Source: Adiantum capillus-veneris (lineage: Eukaryota; Streptophyta; Polypodiopsida; Polypodiales; Pteridaceae). From it: a DNA stretch of 64,000 nucleotides. A program made the translations under genes and the position numbers. Positions 43,966 through 56,574 of this stretch are shown here, one piece after another. The notes beneath the pieces were generated by a model. It searched no databases. It had not been told where the DNA came from and saw only the letters and a program-made list of their open reading frames with translations. How positions within the stretch are numbered: the stretch's first letter is position 1; each line of letters opens with the position of its first letter. The stretch covers positions 115,788,049 to 115,852,048 of the forward strand of contig CM043953.1 of NCBI GenBank assembly GCA_014529385.2, written 5' to 3'.

Positions 43966-43981
43966 CAAAGCTTTGATACCA
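43966..43981 (-). promoter_or_regulatory. Primer-binding site of copia element
   Basis: The minus strand reads TGGTATCAAAGCTTTG, close to the usual initiator-Met site TGGTATCAGAGC, two bases inside the 5' LTR. Confidence 0.8.
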
Positions 43982-43983
43982 AT

Positions 43984-44022
43984 CATGAGTGCACAAATGC
44001 AGTGTGTGTGCAAAGAGCAAAA

Positions 44023-44064
<42 letters not shown>

Positions 44065-44221
44065 ACATGATGTGGGTGGAGTTCCCAAATCTCACTGTAT
44101 GAGCACAATGTGAAAATGAGTGAGAGCTCTTTATTCTTTGTATGTATAAAAAATAGAGAAATGTGGACAACCAAACTCTTGTTGGCGGACATGGCAAAGG
44201 CACGCAGGCCTTTACCTAACA
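43984..44221 (-). repeat. 5' LTR of copia element
   Basis: 238 bp with (GA)n at 44026-44062. Its inner end reads CATGAGTG where the 3' LTR has TGTGAGTG, so the terminal dinucleotide has mutated. Confidence 0.88.
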
Positions 44222-44226
44222 AAATG

Positions 44227-46420
44227 ATGTGTTGTAAGGAAACCAGATTGTTCAATATATTTTACACTCACATAGCTACACATAATGGAGAATCAAAATG
44301 CAGAAAGAAAACCATGTATTGAGTAATTTGGGTGTTTGTCTAAGCTGTCTTAAACGATTTTTTGAGCAGGTTAAGATTCTCATTGAACATGTTCATATCA
44401 CCTTGTAACCAATCGTCTTTGTTGCATATAAAAAAAAAGCATGTCTATTGAGCACCAAACCTCAGCCTTGGCGTTACGTGTATCTAGTTCTTGATCCTTG
44501 ACTACAATATGTAGCTTTTTCCAACTGTGATACACAACTTTGCTAGCATAAGATGTGTTATATATTCTTCCATGTTTTGTTGGATTAGGATCGTATATGA
44601 CAAGGGATTTAGATGAAAACCTCCATGCCTTGACCCCATCGATGGATGGTTTTCATGGAACATCCTTCTCACCAGTTGATCTCTATTCATCCCACTGGAT
44701 TTTCACATTACCCCCATGAAGACCCATGTTTGATTATACCAATTCTAGGCACTCTAGGCCACTTGTTGCTTTGCCGAGTTCTTGATTTTTCAAGAAAACC
44801 CAATCTATAGGTAGACCAATTTCTCCACAATTCTACAAAGAGCATGCATTGTACAAATGTGGACGTTCACAAGTGGTATTTCCAAAACTGCACGAAAACC
44901 CAGGTCCTCATTATGACGAGTTGGAGCCTTTCTCCACCACTTTGGATCCATGACCTTTGCAGACTTCATGCAAGACAGACATGGTGACTTTGCCATTGTA
45001 CCCGTTCCACAATTATACATGCACTTTAGTATTTTAAGGTCACCTACAAGACGCCACTAGACTTGAAAATCAATCCTTTCATCCACATGTAGTACGTCTC
45101 CATGGTTTGTCTAATTATCAATTACCTCTGGAACATTGGCTTGGTGGAACACCTAGTATACAATGTCATGATCTTCTTTCTTTATTTGCAACACAAAATA
45201 AAAGAGTAAGAACATATGTGAACTTTTGAGCATAGCTCACAATCTTGCTAATGTGCAAGCAAATGACATACCTCAAAAGCTTTTAGCCACCATATGCTTG
45301 ACTTTGACTAAACACTAATATACAAAGGATCATTGATATACAAACACTAATAATGTTTGACTTTGACTAAACACTAATATACAAAGGATCATTGGTGGGA
45401 TACTTTGAGAGTGCCCTATTCATTGATGTAATAGTTACACACTCTAGCTTCTTCTCTTTAACAAGCTCACACTCATCCAGCTTCAACACAAAATGTAACA
45501 CCCCACATGACTCCTCAAACGTGACGTTGTAAAAATTTACCATTCTCTTTTGCAACATTTGGAGGTCCATAAAAATATTATTGAAATCATCATATGTTAA
45601 GTTTGCTCCACGAAAACTGGAAGTTGCTTTAATATGAAAGGAATGTCCAAAAATTTATGTTTGTGTGTTGTTCAATTGAAATCTCTCTTTCCAAACAATC
45701 AATGTAGTTGGTAAGAGTTTGGACTTTATCCCTTCTTTACAAAGATGGAGGAGATAGACTCTTGTATAGATAAATTTCTTCTTTTGTTGACACCAAGACA
45801 ATCAAGTGTGCCTTGTATTTCTTTTGCAAACACTGAGTTTTTTGAAATAAAGCAGTCTACCAAGTTTCGTTGTTGTAGAACCTTAAACTTGTTGTCGTGA
45901 ACTATATTTCCTGGAAGGTTTCTACTTATCAATGGCTTTAGTATTTTCCCTACAGTGGCTTTGGGGTCAATGTTTTCTTTGTTAAAATAGATCGCATCTC
46001 TACATGAAAAACAATACATACCTAAGAAATCAAAAGATTTTAACTAAAACTGTCTACATAGTCAAGAAGTATCACCTCAATGCTTGGATTCTTTTCTTAA
46101 GACCACCAGGTGCAACCTTCAAAGTCTCAAGATTGTGTAGTTTCTTCCTTTGTATACGACCACCCAAGATTGTGCCCTTCATTTGATAACGTTGTACCTT
46201 TTCTTTCAGTTCTTGTACCTCTTGTTTGTGTTGCAAAATGGTTTGCTAATCACTAGAAATTGACGGACAACCTCACTTTGTTGTGCATGCAGAACGAAAA
46301 TTATATTTTTTGGGTTTTCCACTTAGAGATTTGCAATAGCCACACAGGCCAGTCTCTCCCATCACCAGCAAAGTTAAGGTCAATAAGCATGTAGGATTGG
46401 CAAATGCTGGAGAGGCATTA
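44227..46420 (-). pseudogene. Unidentified coding remnant Y, longer copy
   Basis: Minus-strand pieces in order: MGETGLCGYCKSLSGKPKKY (about 46360), GTILGGRIQRKKLHNLETLK (46170), IYFNKENIDPKATVGKILKP (45990), an ORF with ESCGVLHFVLKLDECELV (45570-45367), DLKILKCMYNCGTGTMAK then CLSCMKSAKVMDPKWWRK, then HICTMHALCRIVEKLVYLSI (45020-44805) and TRIYN-like pieces to 44230. The DLK..CM..C..C followed by H-x-x-x-R-x-x-E-K order suggests a nuclease-like transposon protein, but I cannot name a family. Frames change often. An alternative is a host gene with many introns. Confidence 0.35.
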
Positions 46421-46920
46421 GTCATAGGGTTCTTAGGATAGAGCGAGCCATTCCTCCAAATATCTACATGTTTAGCTCCTTGATCTCTTAGTGTTTCTTT
46501 ATGTGGGGGAGTTACATGTGTGTTTGTTCTGCTCTTTGCTTAAACAATGGTTTATATTCAAGGTCTAGGTCAATGGTTCATATTTAGGGTCCAGGTCAAT
46601 GTGAAGGTGATATTTAGCTCATTTCTATGCAAGGTTTGTGAGTGTTGATGAGTGAGCCATTAGCCAACAGTGAAAAAGGAGCTTGAAATGCAAGTTGTGG
46701 TTACAAATTTGTTCCCTCCATGTTGATGAGGTCCATTCAATGCAACTAAAAAGGAGCATATACCTCAATAATTACAGACGTTGTGAAACACTGTAAAGAA
46801 TCTATTCACTTTTTGAACTATTACCATGAAGGATTCCCTTCTATTATTTGCCTCTTTTTCTAGAGAGAAAATGCGGAAAATACATTTCTTTAGAAGGCCC
46901 TACAAATGACTTTCAAAATT
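46421..46920. other. No recognisable feature
   Basis: AT-rich. A short direct repeat (GGTCTAGGTCAATGGTTCATATT / GGTCCAGGTCAATG) lies near 46561-46600. I see nothing else. Confidence 0.4.
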
Positions 46921-47282
46921 CGCTAGTGACTCTGTGTCTATGTTTTTTATTAAAAAGACCAAAACTCTTGGCTCAATCAAAGAAAGCTATAAGGTTGGCA
47001 AAATAAAAAGGCCACATTATTAGCAAGACAATATTATATTATAAATATAAATAGCTACATTGTAAGCTAATATATTACAAAAAGCCCAATGGGTAGGTCG
47101 GCCATTCTGACGCTCAATAGTGTGTCCTTTTCCTCTCTCTCTTCTCTATATACATGTGTGTAGGTTGATGATCTATTAACTTGTTTGCAGGCTTTATGAA
47201 ATTTTGATATAAATAGATTGATTTTATATTAATTTCACTAATTAGTCTCTGTTCCATTGCTAAAATAGCAATTCTTTGACAT
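46921..47282 (+). repeat. Probable 5' LTR of element C
   Basis: Shares with 55746-56096 an ordered set of blocks: CCAAAACTCTTGGCTC, TTAGCAAGACAAT, CTACATTGTAAGCTAATAT, CTATA.ACATGT.TGTAGGT and TTCC.TTGCTAAAATA. Both end near CTTTGACA. Divergence is considerable, in line with age. Confidence 0.5.
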
Positions 47283-50200
47283 TATTATCAAAGCAATTTT
47301 AGTTTTTCTTTGTTTTTCAAAAGAGAGAACGATCTCAGGGAAAGGATCAAGTCCGATTGATTCATCATAATATGCATTCACAAACAATTCTAGATCCACA
47401 AAGCAATAATACCATGTTTGATGCATATGTTGCAACACAAACACGAAGAACAATCTTTGAGTTTATCTTTCAAACTATGTTAGATGTTCAAGATGTGGGC
47501 AAGAAGAAAAATTAGCCCAACAAAGGATAAGAATACCTTTTTAAAAGAAGAGAACCTTAACTTCTCTTTCAAAAATGGTAATTGCGAGATTAAAGATGGC
47601 TATCAAGGTCTAAAAATTTCTTCTCGTGAGGCGATGGAGAAATTTGCCAAAGAGACCAGCACTTTAAATTCAAAAATCAAAGTATGCCAACAAAATGATG
47701 AAAAGGTACTCTATTTTTCTTTTGCATGTTTTATATATGCATAGATTACGTTTTAGATGATACTCTATTACACATATATGTGCTTCATCACATGAATGTA
47801 TGTTAAAAGGTTGGTAGAGAAGGAGCACATATAAAATTTAAGGTTGTTAAATAAAATCTACTTGCATAGCAAAAGTTAGGAGATGATATTGCATGTCAAA
47901 CTTTACACTGCTACAATGACAATTCTATGGATCTAATAGCAATCATGGCAGAAATGTTTTTCATGAACATACCTCTTCTTTGCCTTATGCAAAGAAAAAC
48001 ATGATTAATAACTATGATAGATAAACAATTTACGAACTTCCTAAGTTCCTCTTATAGTCATGGTTCTTCAAGTAATTGTTGAAGGAAACACATTAAAGAG
48101 AAGTGACTTGCCATAAAAGAGGCAAATGATCCTTGAACAAAAATGTCTCATAGTTGCTACTAAAACATCAAGGGCATGCCTTCCTTCAATGTTATATTTG
48201 CAAAACACAATGATGCTAGTGATTTGTAGCTATGCACACACAGTTTTTAATGAACAAATGGATATACCTACTCTCTATTAGGTCTACAAAAGATGCCAAA
48301 TGTCATAAAAACTAATATCTAACTTTACCAAATGATTTTCTCATGTTAAATTGATTATTTAATATGGGGAGATAATATAAGAGTAAGAATATAAATATGT
48401 GCTTTTCGGCCTATCTCAACCATGGACCTAAATAAGAGATGACATCATCTCTATTACGGGGCCCAAAAGGGAGATGATCTACTAAAGACGAAGGTGCAAT
48501 AAGTGCTTAAAGCTCATCCCATCAAGGGACCAAGAGGAGAGATGATTGCATCTCATTAAGGATTGAAAAAGGAGATAGTCTACCAAAGAGCAGGGTGCAC
48601 TTAATGAAGCCTTTAATACCCTAAGGTTAGCTTCATTAAATCCTCCAAAGGTAAGTGTTAAGATCTTTTAAACTTATGTTCATTTATTCGAGTGATTGAT
48701 GATGGAGCACATGCCAACCAAGGTAAGGTGCTTGCTGACTAAGGTGTTAGCGACTAAGCACCTTGAGGTGCTTCAAAGTAACCAAGGAGGCCTAGTAAAG
48801 AGGGGGTTAGCCCATTTTCTAGGGGAGAGAGAGAAAAATTCTACACTCTCTCACAAGGCCATTTCCCTCTTATGGGTCATAAGGGCACATGTCAGGCTCC
48901 TAGCCCTATTGCCCCATAATGAGCATGATATCCGATTTAGTTAATTTAAATGAGCATATCTTTATTGAAAAATGTATTATAGATTCCAATTAATTTTTAA
49001 GAACTCCTAAATTCCTATTAGACAATCTACCAAGGGGTATAATGAGAATAAAGCAACCCATATGCTAGCTCAATTCCTATTGGCTAGTTGACCTAGAGGT
49101 CCAATAAGAATTTACCTCATTTAATTAAATGCATTAAGCCTTGGAAAATAGGGGTAAGAATTTACCTTATTTAAGTCAATGCATGAAGCCTTGGAAAATA
49201 GGGGTAAGAAGAAACACTTGTCACAATGCTACCCCTGTTGCTTGAAATGACCAAGGCCAACCATTGGCTAGCCCCCAAAGTGTCCAATGAGAATGAAGCT
49301 AGTATATTTGACCCAATCTCCCTCTCTCTCTTTCATGAATCCCACCTCCCATTTCTCCCTCTCATTGTGTGTGAAGCACTCAAGTCTTCTCTTGCTCCAA
49401 GCTTGTGAAGAGAAGAAGCCTACACCAACAACTCTCGGCTATGGAATGCAAATCCAACCAAGAGCCAAGCTCAAAAGCATACTATCATCTCCTTCATCTA
49501 CATTATCTATGACAAGCTAAAGCTACTATGAGTAATGATATGCAAGGGGTTACTTCTTTCTTGTAAGGATACTTCTCCTTGTCTATTCTTACAATCCCTG
49601 CTAGCTCTCCTCACCTTTCATGGTGTTTGAGGTCTTGGAATATCTCTCATCACCTTTCATGGTGTTTGAGGCCCTTGGGATAGAGGCTTGGGATGATTTC
49701 AAATTCATTTCAAGCTATTTAAGTGTTGTTTACTACAAAATCTTGGTGCATGAAGCTTCCCATCCTTATAACACCAAAGAGGTCCCAAGAAACACAAGAT
49801 TTGTATTGTACCAAGTCTCTCTTGATAGAAGAACCTATAATACAAAAGCCTTTTGGAGGGTGGACCGGCTCCAAGTAAATCTAGTCCTCAATTGTTGTTA
49901 ATTTCTCTAATTGTCCCTCTTTTCCAAGTCATTGCTCATGCCATGTTAATTAGGAAACGTGTTCTATGTTATTCTCCTTTTGATACAATGTAAGTTATTA
50001 GGCCATTTCCATTACATTGGTGTAAGAACTATTGGTTTCTCTTTTCTTGCTTAAGAAGAGATGTCCTTAAGTAGCCTATGAATGGTTAGTTTTACTCATT
50101 ATATTAGGGCAAGTAGGATTGGATTTGTTTCTAGAATTGTCGAGCCCACTTTGTGGATATGGTGCACACCTCAAAAGTTGTAGTCTTAATCATATAGTTT

Positions 50201-50550
50201 TTTTAGACTTGCCAATGGCTTTACCATTATTGAGCTAGTAGAAGTCCAAAAGGAGCTATCCCTTGGCAATTTTGCAATGTTAAACCCACTCTACTACTCT
50301 CTATAATTAACAAAATCTAAGCCATGGGTGTAGATGCTTAAGTGCTAATTTTCAAGAGGTAAAGAGGAGTAGAAACCAAGGTATTGAAGACTACCAAAGA
50401 ATAACTAGTGAACACACAAATGCTGTTATCATGACTTACAAAAATAAAGAGAGTAGGATCAATGTTGATGACTTTGATTTTGCACATGAAGGTGTTACTA
50501 ATGAAACCCCCGTGCTTGTGAATTATCTTGTCACTAGGCCTTAACAAGCC
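47283..50550 (+). other. Leader of element C, no firm gene
   Basis: Holds an 86-codon ORF (47484-47744) of unknown nature ending beside a possible splice donor. A diverged repeat with GGAGAT.(A/G)TCTACCAAAGA..AGGGTGCA lies at 48430-48610, a 50-bp tandem repeat at 49105-49210, and two copies of CCTTTCATGGTGTTTGAGG at 49613 and 49653. Parts of 48.6-50.2 kb look LTR-like, so a second, unresolved insertion is possible. Confidence 0.35.
49105..49210. repeat. About 54-bp tandem repeat
   Basis: AAGAATTTACCT.ATTTAA then GCCTTGGAAAATAGGGGT occurs twice in a row with a few differences. Confidence 0.75.
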
Positions 50551-51837
50551 ATGGGAAACCTTGCTCTACCAGGTGAAGTTCAACAACAACTTCACGCTTA
50601 TGGTATTCTCCCTACTTCCCAAGAAGAGAGAGCACCTGAGAAGTCTCTTGGAGTTACCTCCAAAAGAGGACTCTCTGTGGAGAGAGAAGAGGAGAACCCA
50701 TATCAAGAGCTTTGGAAATTGCTACTTGAAGATGCACCCCCACCTAAGAGAACGGGCCATGCCCCACATGAAGAGCCTCCAACAAAGGAGAGAGAAAGAA
50801 GTGAATCTCCCTATGTTTCCATGGAAGATGTGGCTCCACAAAAGCAACAAGCACAAAGATTTCCTACTCCACCAAAGAGGAAGAGATCACCACATAGTCT
50901 TCCTCACCGCAAATCAAAGAGAGAAAAGAAGAAGTTGAGGAAGAAAAAGGAGAGAAAAAGGTTACCCTCTTCTCCATCTTCATCACCTTCTTCCTGTTTT
51001 GATGAAAGTAGCAGCTATTCCTCAAAGGAATCCCAAAGGAGAGGACATAGAAGATCTTGTGCTGCTTGAAAGAGGTCCAATAAGCTCAAAATTCCAAAGA
51101 GGGAGGAAAGAACATCTCTTTCTTACCTATGATGCTACCATTGGTGCAACGGACAAAGTATTGGACTTTATCCAATAATTTGATGCTTCTTTTGGAGATG
51201 AGGGCTTCACGGAGTCCTCAAAGCTATGGCATGTAACTATGCAGGCAATAGTGGGATAGAGCCTTTGGGCTACTGGAGAAGCTCCTAGGACATGGAAAGC
51301 TTTAAGAGCTTCCATTATGAGGCAATTTCTTGCTAGAAATGCTCAGGATAAACTCCTCACCAAATGGCAAAGCTAAAGTTGTCTCCATATGAGTCTATTC
51401 ACAAGTATGTGGACAAGTTTTGGAATTTACATCTCAAAGCCACTCTCTACAAAAAGATAGACTTTAAGGAGCAAAAGCAACAATTTTGTGCAGGGCTTTT
51501 AGAAGCCATGAACAAGTATGTTAACTCGCTATTTTTGGCGGTCATACATCATATCATGGTTGCCATAAGAATCAATTTCCAACAAGGGGCTAAGAGAAAT
51601 CTTAAGCCCATGGAAATGAAGAATAAACATGAGCCTAAAGGGAAGAATAATCCTCAAAATTCTTCCAAGGGCAACTCTAGCAACAACAAACCTAAGGAGA
51701 AGGGAGTCTACAGAGGTAAAAATAGGCTCACTCATGAAGAACTAGAGCGGTACTGCAAAGATAATAAGTGCTTCAAGTGTGGAGAGCAAGGACAGTCCTA
51801 TCGTACTGCTCCTCAAAGGAATGCTTGCAATGAATAA
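50551..51837 (+). pseudogene. Gag of element C
   Basis: A 172-codon N-terminal piece (50551-51069) is charged and rich in Arg/Lys/Ser (KSKREKKKLRKKKERKRL). A broken middle is followed by 51364-51837, which has Gag-like KLSPYESIHKYVDKFWNLHL and a degenerate zinc knuckle CFKCGEQGQSYRTA in which His and the last Cys are replaced. Stops between 51070 and 51360 separate the parts. Confidence 0.75.
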
Positions 51838-51899
51838 CCTAGAGCTTCAATGGTTGAAGCCCCAAAAGAGGATGTTCATTGCAAAGGTTATCCTCTTTC

Positions 51900-52310
51900 T
51901 TATGCTTGGGGGAAGGTGGAGAACATGATTTCCTAATCCTTTTTTACCCATGCTCAACTCACAACTTCATATCTATTGAGTTAGCCACCAGGCTAGGCAT
52001 ATAAGAGTTTGAGATAGGAGATGCTATGAAGGAGGATGGGGCCTTCATTGGTCAAGATGTATTTGTTACTCCCTTAATGAAAAAGCTAAGGCTCCACATC
52101 CAAGGATACATGGACAAAGAAGACTTTCCATCTCTCCTCTTAGACATGAGGATGTAATCCTAGGGGCACCATGGTTTGATTTCCTTGCTACCTCTATCAA
52201 GTTCCCTAAAAGGAAAATCTCTTTCAAGTTCAGGGAAAAAGATATGTGCATAGTTGCACAAGAGTTGGGTAACACAATACCCCTTGTACATATTCAAGCT
52301 TTGATAAGTC
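51900..52310 (+). pseudogene. Aspartic protease of element C
   Basis: Frames change, but THAQ.., ATRLGI, GQDVFVTPL and a GAPWFDFLATSIKFPKRKIS segment (second protease block, I-L-G-x-P-W) are readable. The catalytic D(S/T)G block is not visible. Confidence 0.6.
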
Positions 52311-52479
52311 TATAAAGAGTTCTATTTTTGCGTACAAGATTTTTGTTAAAGACTTTTTAATTCATGGTAATGAAACACAAGTAAATGGAAGTGGAATGCA
52401 TGAGATTTAGAGTTATATAAAATTCCTTAATCAATTCCAAGGTGTTTTTATTCATAACATCCCTGGAGAGTTACCTCCA

Positions 52480-53520
52480 AAATGAGGGGATGATGACCAT
52501 GCAATTTAGATTCTACCAGGAAGTTCACCACCTAATAAGCCTCCTTATAGAGTTTCACAAGCTCAACAAGAGGAGATTATGAGGCAATTGAATAAAGCGG
52601 TAGTGAAAGAAATGGTGAGACCTAGCTCCTCTCCATTTTCCTCACAAGTTGTTTTAGTGCAAAAGAAAGACGGCACCTATCACATGTGTGTTGACTATAT
52701 ATTACTAAATAGAATTATAATCAAGAATAGGTTTCATGTGCCTTGAATAGAAGATCTATTTGATAAGTTACAAGGGTCCACCTAATTTAGTAGGATAGAC
52801 TTCAAAAGTGGCTATCATCAAATGAGGATAGCCGATGAAGATATTGTAAAGACCGCTTTGCGTACTACATTTGGTCTTTATTGTTATGCCTTTTGGCTTA
52901 ACAAATGCTCCAACCACTTTTAGTTGCATGATGGAGAGAATCTTTTGACCATATCACAACTTTACTGGAGTATTTTTTGACGATGTGATCATCTACTCCA
53001 AGTCTATTGAGGAGCACAATAAACATTTACAAGTACTCTTTCAAGAACTGAGAGATAATAGATTGAGGAGATGATCTAGCATCCCACAAAGTTGGAGGTA
53101 ATAAAAGAATAGCCTAACTCAAGGAAATTACATGAACTAAGAAGATTTATTGATATGTGCACATATTATAGATGCTTCATAGAAGCATTCTCTTCAACTG
53201 CAGGTCCATTACATAACTTAACCAAAAATAACATTAAGTATGTGTTGACTCAAAATAAATAAGAGGCTTTTGATGCATTAAAACAAAAGCTCATCTCTCA
53301 ACCTGTGCTTGCATTACCCGATCTCATGAAACCATCTGAGGTCCAATGGGATGGTTGTGGTTATTGCCTTGGAGAAATTTTGCTCCAAGAAGAGCATGCC
53401 ATAGCATATGAGAGTTGTAGACTCAACCTAGATGAGTAAATTTTGGGCATATATAAAAAAGGGCTATTAGCTGTTCTTTATGCCCTATAATCATGAAAAC
53501 AATATCACTTGATGTTGTTA
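52480..53520 (+). pseudogene. RT and RNase H of element C
   Basis: Clear Ty3 blocks: [52 protein letters not shown], the catalytic VFFDDVIIYSKS (about 52970), ELRRFIDMCTYYRCFI and an RNase H start EVQWDGCGYCLGEILLQE. More than ten stops and frameshifts are present. I find no integrase downstream. Confidence 0.85.
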
Positions 53521-53832
53521 TATCTCACAAAGTCCATTGAGATACATGAATAAGATACCTTGGAGCAAGGTTCTTTTTAAATAGAGATGCTAATGCATAA
53601 CAATGTTGCTCTTGGCACTCAAATATGACATCCAAAGGTACTTCACAATGTCAACTATGCTCTTCACCAAATTAGCAAGTTACACATTTTCCATGTTCTT
53701 TACATTTCTTATTAGTGAGCCTAATTTAATGGTCAAAAGTATTTGCATGTACACTTTTGTAAAATGTCATAATTAATGCTTATTGACCACAAGGATCTTA
53801 CCACTTTGGTAATTAAAGGTCTTAAATATAAA

Positions 53833-53878
<46 letters not shown>

Positions 53879-55745
53879 AATCCTATAAAAGATGGTTGAT
53901 CTCTCAAAGAATCTTTACTATGCATAATGTTTTTCTTCCATTTCTAAGGAATAAAGGTTTATGATGGCATAAAGAGTTCATAATTCCATAAATATGCTTT
54001 TAAAATGTTACAGCTTATTTATAAGCACAATGTTGAAAACAAGGATGTCAAGATGAACAGAATGCTCAACGAAAGGCATCATTTCAAAATGACATTAAAA
54101 GGTAAATTCATGATTGACCTTTGGACTTGGTAAAAAAAGAATAATTTAACTCTTTTGTGAAAATCTACTAAATGCCAATGTTTGAAATAGATTAATGCAC
54201 TCAAATAGAAGAGTCTTTGCCACTCAAGGCATGTGTAATCTACATATACTGTGGCAAAATCAAAGAAAGATAAAAAGTACCTAAAAGTTGTGAAAGTGAT
54301 TGATTTTAATTCTTAAAGATGATACAATTTGCCATTATCAAGCATAATGGAACTTTATAGTTCAAATGAGCATGATTACTTCTCCTAAATTGGGCCAAGG
54401 CTTGTTCAAAGCATGATGTAAGCAAACATTGGCAAGGAGATTATATGTTACAAAAAGAGCTATAAGGGGTGTTTTACCAAATGAGCCAGTAACAAAGGCT
54501 ATGCTTGACATGAGCTACCTCATCTACAAAGTGGCATCATCTGCCCTCTTCAAGGCAAGGTATTTTGAACGGTAAGTTTTTGTGACATTTTCATTTACAC
54601 ATTTTTATTGCTTATTGCTCAAAATAATTAGCATAATTGTAGATGATCAAAGAGATGCAAAATGAGATGAAGTAAAATCATTTGTTTACATGCTCTTCAT
54701 TTGTGTTACAAATGTCCCAAAGTGTACGCATACAAAAAGACACACGCTTGCAGCAGCTAAGTCTCCCAAGTGGTGAGTAGGCTTGCAATCTACTATTGAA
54801 AGGTGTGGTGCTTCATTGATTATTGATGCTTGCGGCACAATTGGTCTCCCAAGCACCAAGTAGATAGGTCATCTATTGTGGAATGGCCAAGATGTGCTCA
54901 AATGATGATCGAGAGAAAATTGCCAAACGACCTAGTTAATCTTCTCTTAAACAAAAGCATAGTTGAGGACAACTATGATTTCAAGGGTGAGGTAATGTTA
55001 CCAAATTTCATTTTTTATATACTTAAATGACTTTCTCTTTCTTCTAATTGGTGATTAAAGGGGGTGAAGGTAAAAAAGAGTGAAAGGGGCAATGTTACAA
55101 AGATGGTAGTAAGATATGTCAAAGGACTCAATAACACCCCATCTATGAAATTATCTTAAAAAGTCCCAAAAAAATCGCAAACAATTCATGAGAGATATTA
55201 CAAGACCAAAGCGCCATTAATACGGGTCTCAAATGTCTTCAAAAGTGAAATGGGAATGTCTTTATAAAAGATAGAGGACACATCTTAAGGTCTAAATGTA
55301 TACCAAAAGAAGATGTTAGCTTCATAAGTGCATAGGGGGTTCTCTTGTTGAGACTCCAATGTATTTTCGTGGAACCAAAATGACACTGAAAGGGATTCTA
55401 AATGATTCAGAAAGAGAGCAAGTTGGATGGCTTGAAAAAATGGTCATAAAGGCCAACTTGCAACATGCAAAGTAAAGATAACTCAAGAAACGTGAGTGGT
55501 AGCTTTTAAAAGAAGCTAAAGACTCATAAAAAGAGGGAGGAAGGGCGTTTTTGCATGTAGAGACTCTCCCTCTCAGACAACAGGCAGTCGTGGAGTCAGT
55601 GAATGAACCCTTCACAAAAATAGACATAACTTGAGCTCCGGTTGTCAAAATTGCACAGCCCAAGATTTTAATCAAATCTTTCTTTGAGCTCTACGTATCT
55701 AAGGTTGAAGAAGAAATGATCAAGAACAAAGGAGAAAAACCCTTT
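53521..55745. other. 3' part of element C without recognisable pol
   Basis: AT-rich with a (GA)n tract at 53835-53876. Short pieces read MLIDHKDLTTLVIKGLKY and NTPSMKLS but match nothing I can name. An A/G-rich run at 55706-55740 could be the polypurine tract. The integrase has been lost or is unrecognisable. Confidence 0.4.
53835..53876. repeat. (GA)n microsatellite
   Basis: About 20 GA units. Confidence 0.9.
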
Positions 55746-56096
55746 TGTAGACGACTTTGTGTCTATGTTTCTAATAAAAAAAGGCCAAAACTCTTGGCTC
55801 GATCAAAGAAGACTTTAAGGTTAGCAAATGATAAGGCCACCTTATTAGCAAGACAATGTTGAATGCAATTAGCTACATTGTAAGCTAATATAGTACAAAA
55901 ATCCCAATGGGGGGTCAAAACGTTCCAACCCGGAAATGGTGTCCTTTTTCTCTCTCTTCTCTAAATCTATACATGTTTGTAGGTGAATGATCTATAAATT
56001 ATTTGCATAGTTTATGAAATTGCTACATACATAGACTAATCTTACGTCATCTCTATTCCGTTGCTAAAATAATCATCTTTGACACAATGCATTGCA
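55746..56096 (+). repeat. Probable 3' LTR of element C
   Basis: Counterpart of 46921-47282, preceded by a purine-rich stretch (AAGAACAAAGGAGAAAAACC) compatible with a polypurine tract. Confidence 0.5.
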
Positions 56097-56574
56097 AGTA
56101 CTCACAGAGGGACAATGGTTGATTAAAAACAACCCTATATCTTTCTTCAAGTGTCGCAAGGGCTTAACCCCTAGAGAGGAAAATCCCACTCAAGTTCTTG
56201 TGTGGACTGATTTCTCATACCTACTTGTGAGTTTTACCCATGGCTTAGCAAACTAGGAGTTGTGGTAGGAAGAGTGCTTGATCAAAAGTCTAGGGGAGGC
56301 CTTAGTCCGAAATGGGACTCTCATCTCCTCACTAAAGTTGACACCAACAAACCCATTAACACTAGTCTTGTAATAAGCCACAAATCTAGCTGAAGCCACG
56401 AAAGTGGCTTAGTGCAAGATTCTAGTAAACAAGCCATAACTTTTGTATTTTGCATCAAAACTTGATGAAACTTCTTAAGCATGGGTTTGAGATCCAGCAC
56501 AAGCTATAAAAATAAAATTCTATATAAAAAAGTCAAAAATAAAAAAATTGGTTTTAAAAAAATGAGCAAAATCT
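56097..56574. other. Unique stretch before CACTA breakpoint
   Basis: No gene seen. An A/T-rich run (56507-56570) immediately precedes the abrupt start of CACTA sequence at 56575. Confidence 0.45.

Larger units (their letters stand above)
40212..44221 (-). mobile_element. Ty1/copia deletion derivative
   Basis: Two LTRs (40212-40461 and 43984-44221) beginning TGTTAGGTAAAG on the minus strand surround 3.5 kb. The target duplication is AAATG (40207-40211 and 44222-44226). The PBS TGGTATCAAAGCTTTG (43966-43981) fits initiator Met tRNA, and the PPT AGTGGGAGAT lies before the 3' LTR, both typical of copia. Coding is limited to gag, protease and the pre-integrase domain; integrase core, RT and RNase H are absent, so it cannot move alone. 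Confidence 0.9.
39416..44870. repeat. Duplicated unit R2, interrupted by copia element
   Basis: Second copy of the 1.5-kb unit, present as 39416-40211 and 44222-44870 around the copia insertion. It lacks the long GT tract of R1. Confidence 0.8.
46921..56096 (+). mobile_element. Ty3/gypsy element C, heavily decayed
   Basis: Plus-strand gag (50551-51837), protease (51900-52310) and RT-RNase H (52480-53520) remnants lie between two direct repeats of about 350 bp (46921-47282 and 55746-56096) that probably are its LTRs. I find no matching target duplication and the leader (47283-50527) is unusually long, so the outer borders are tentative; the polyprotein identity is firm. Confidence 0.6.
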
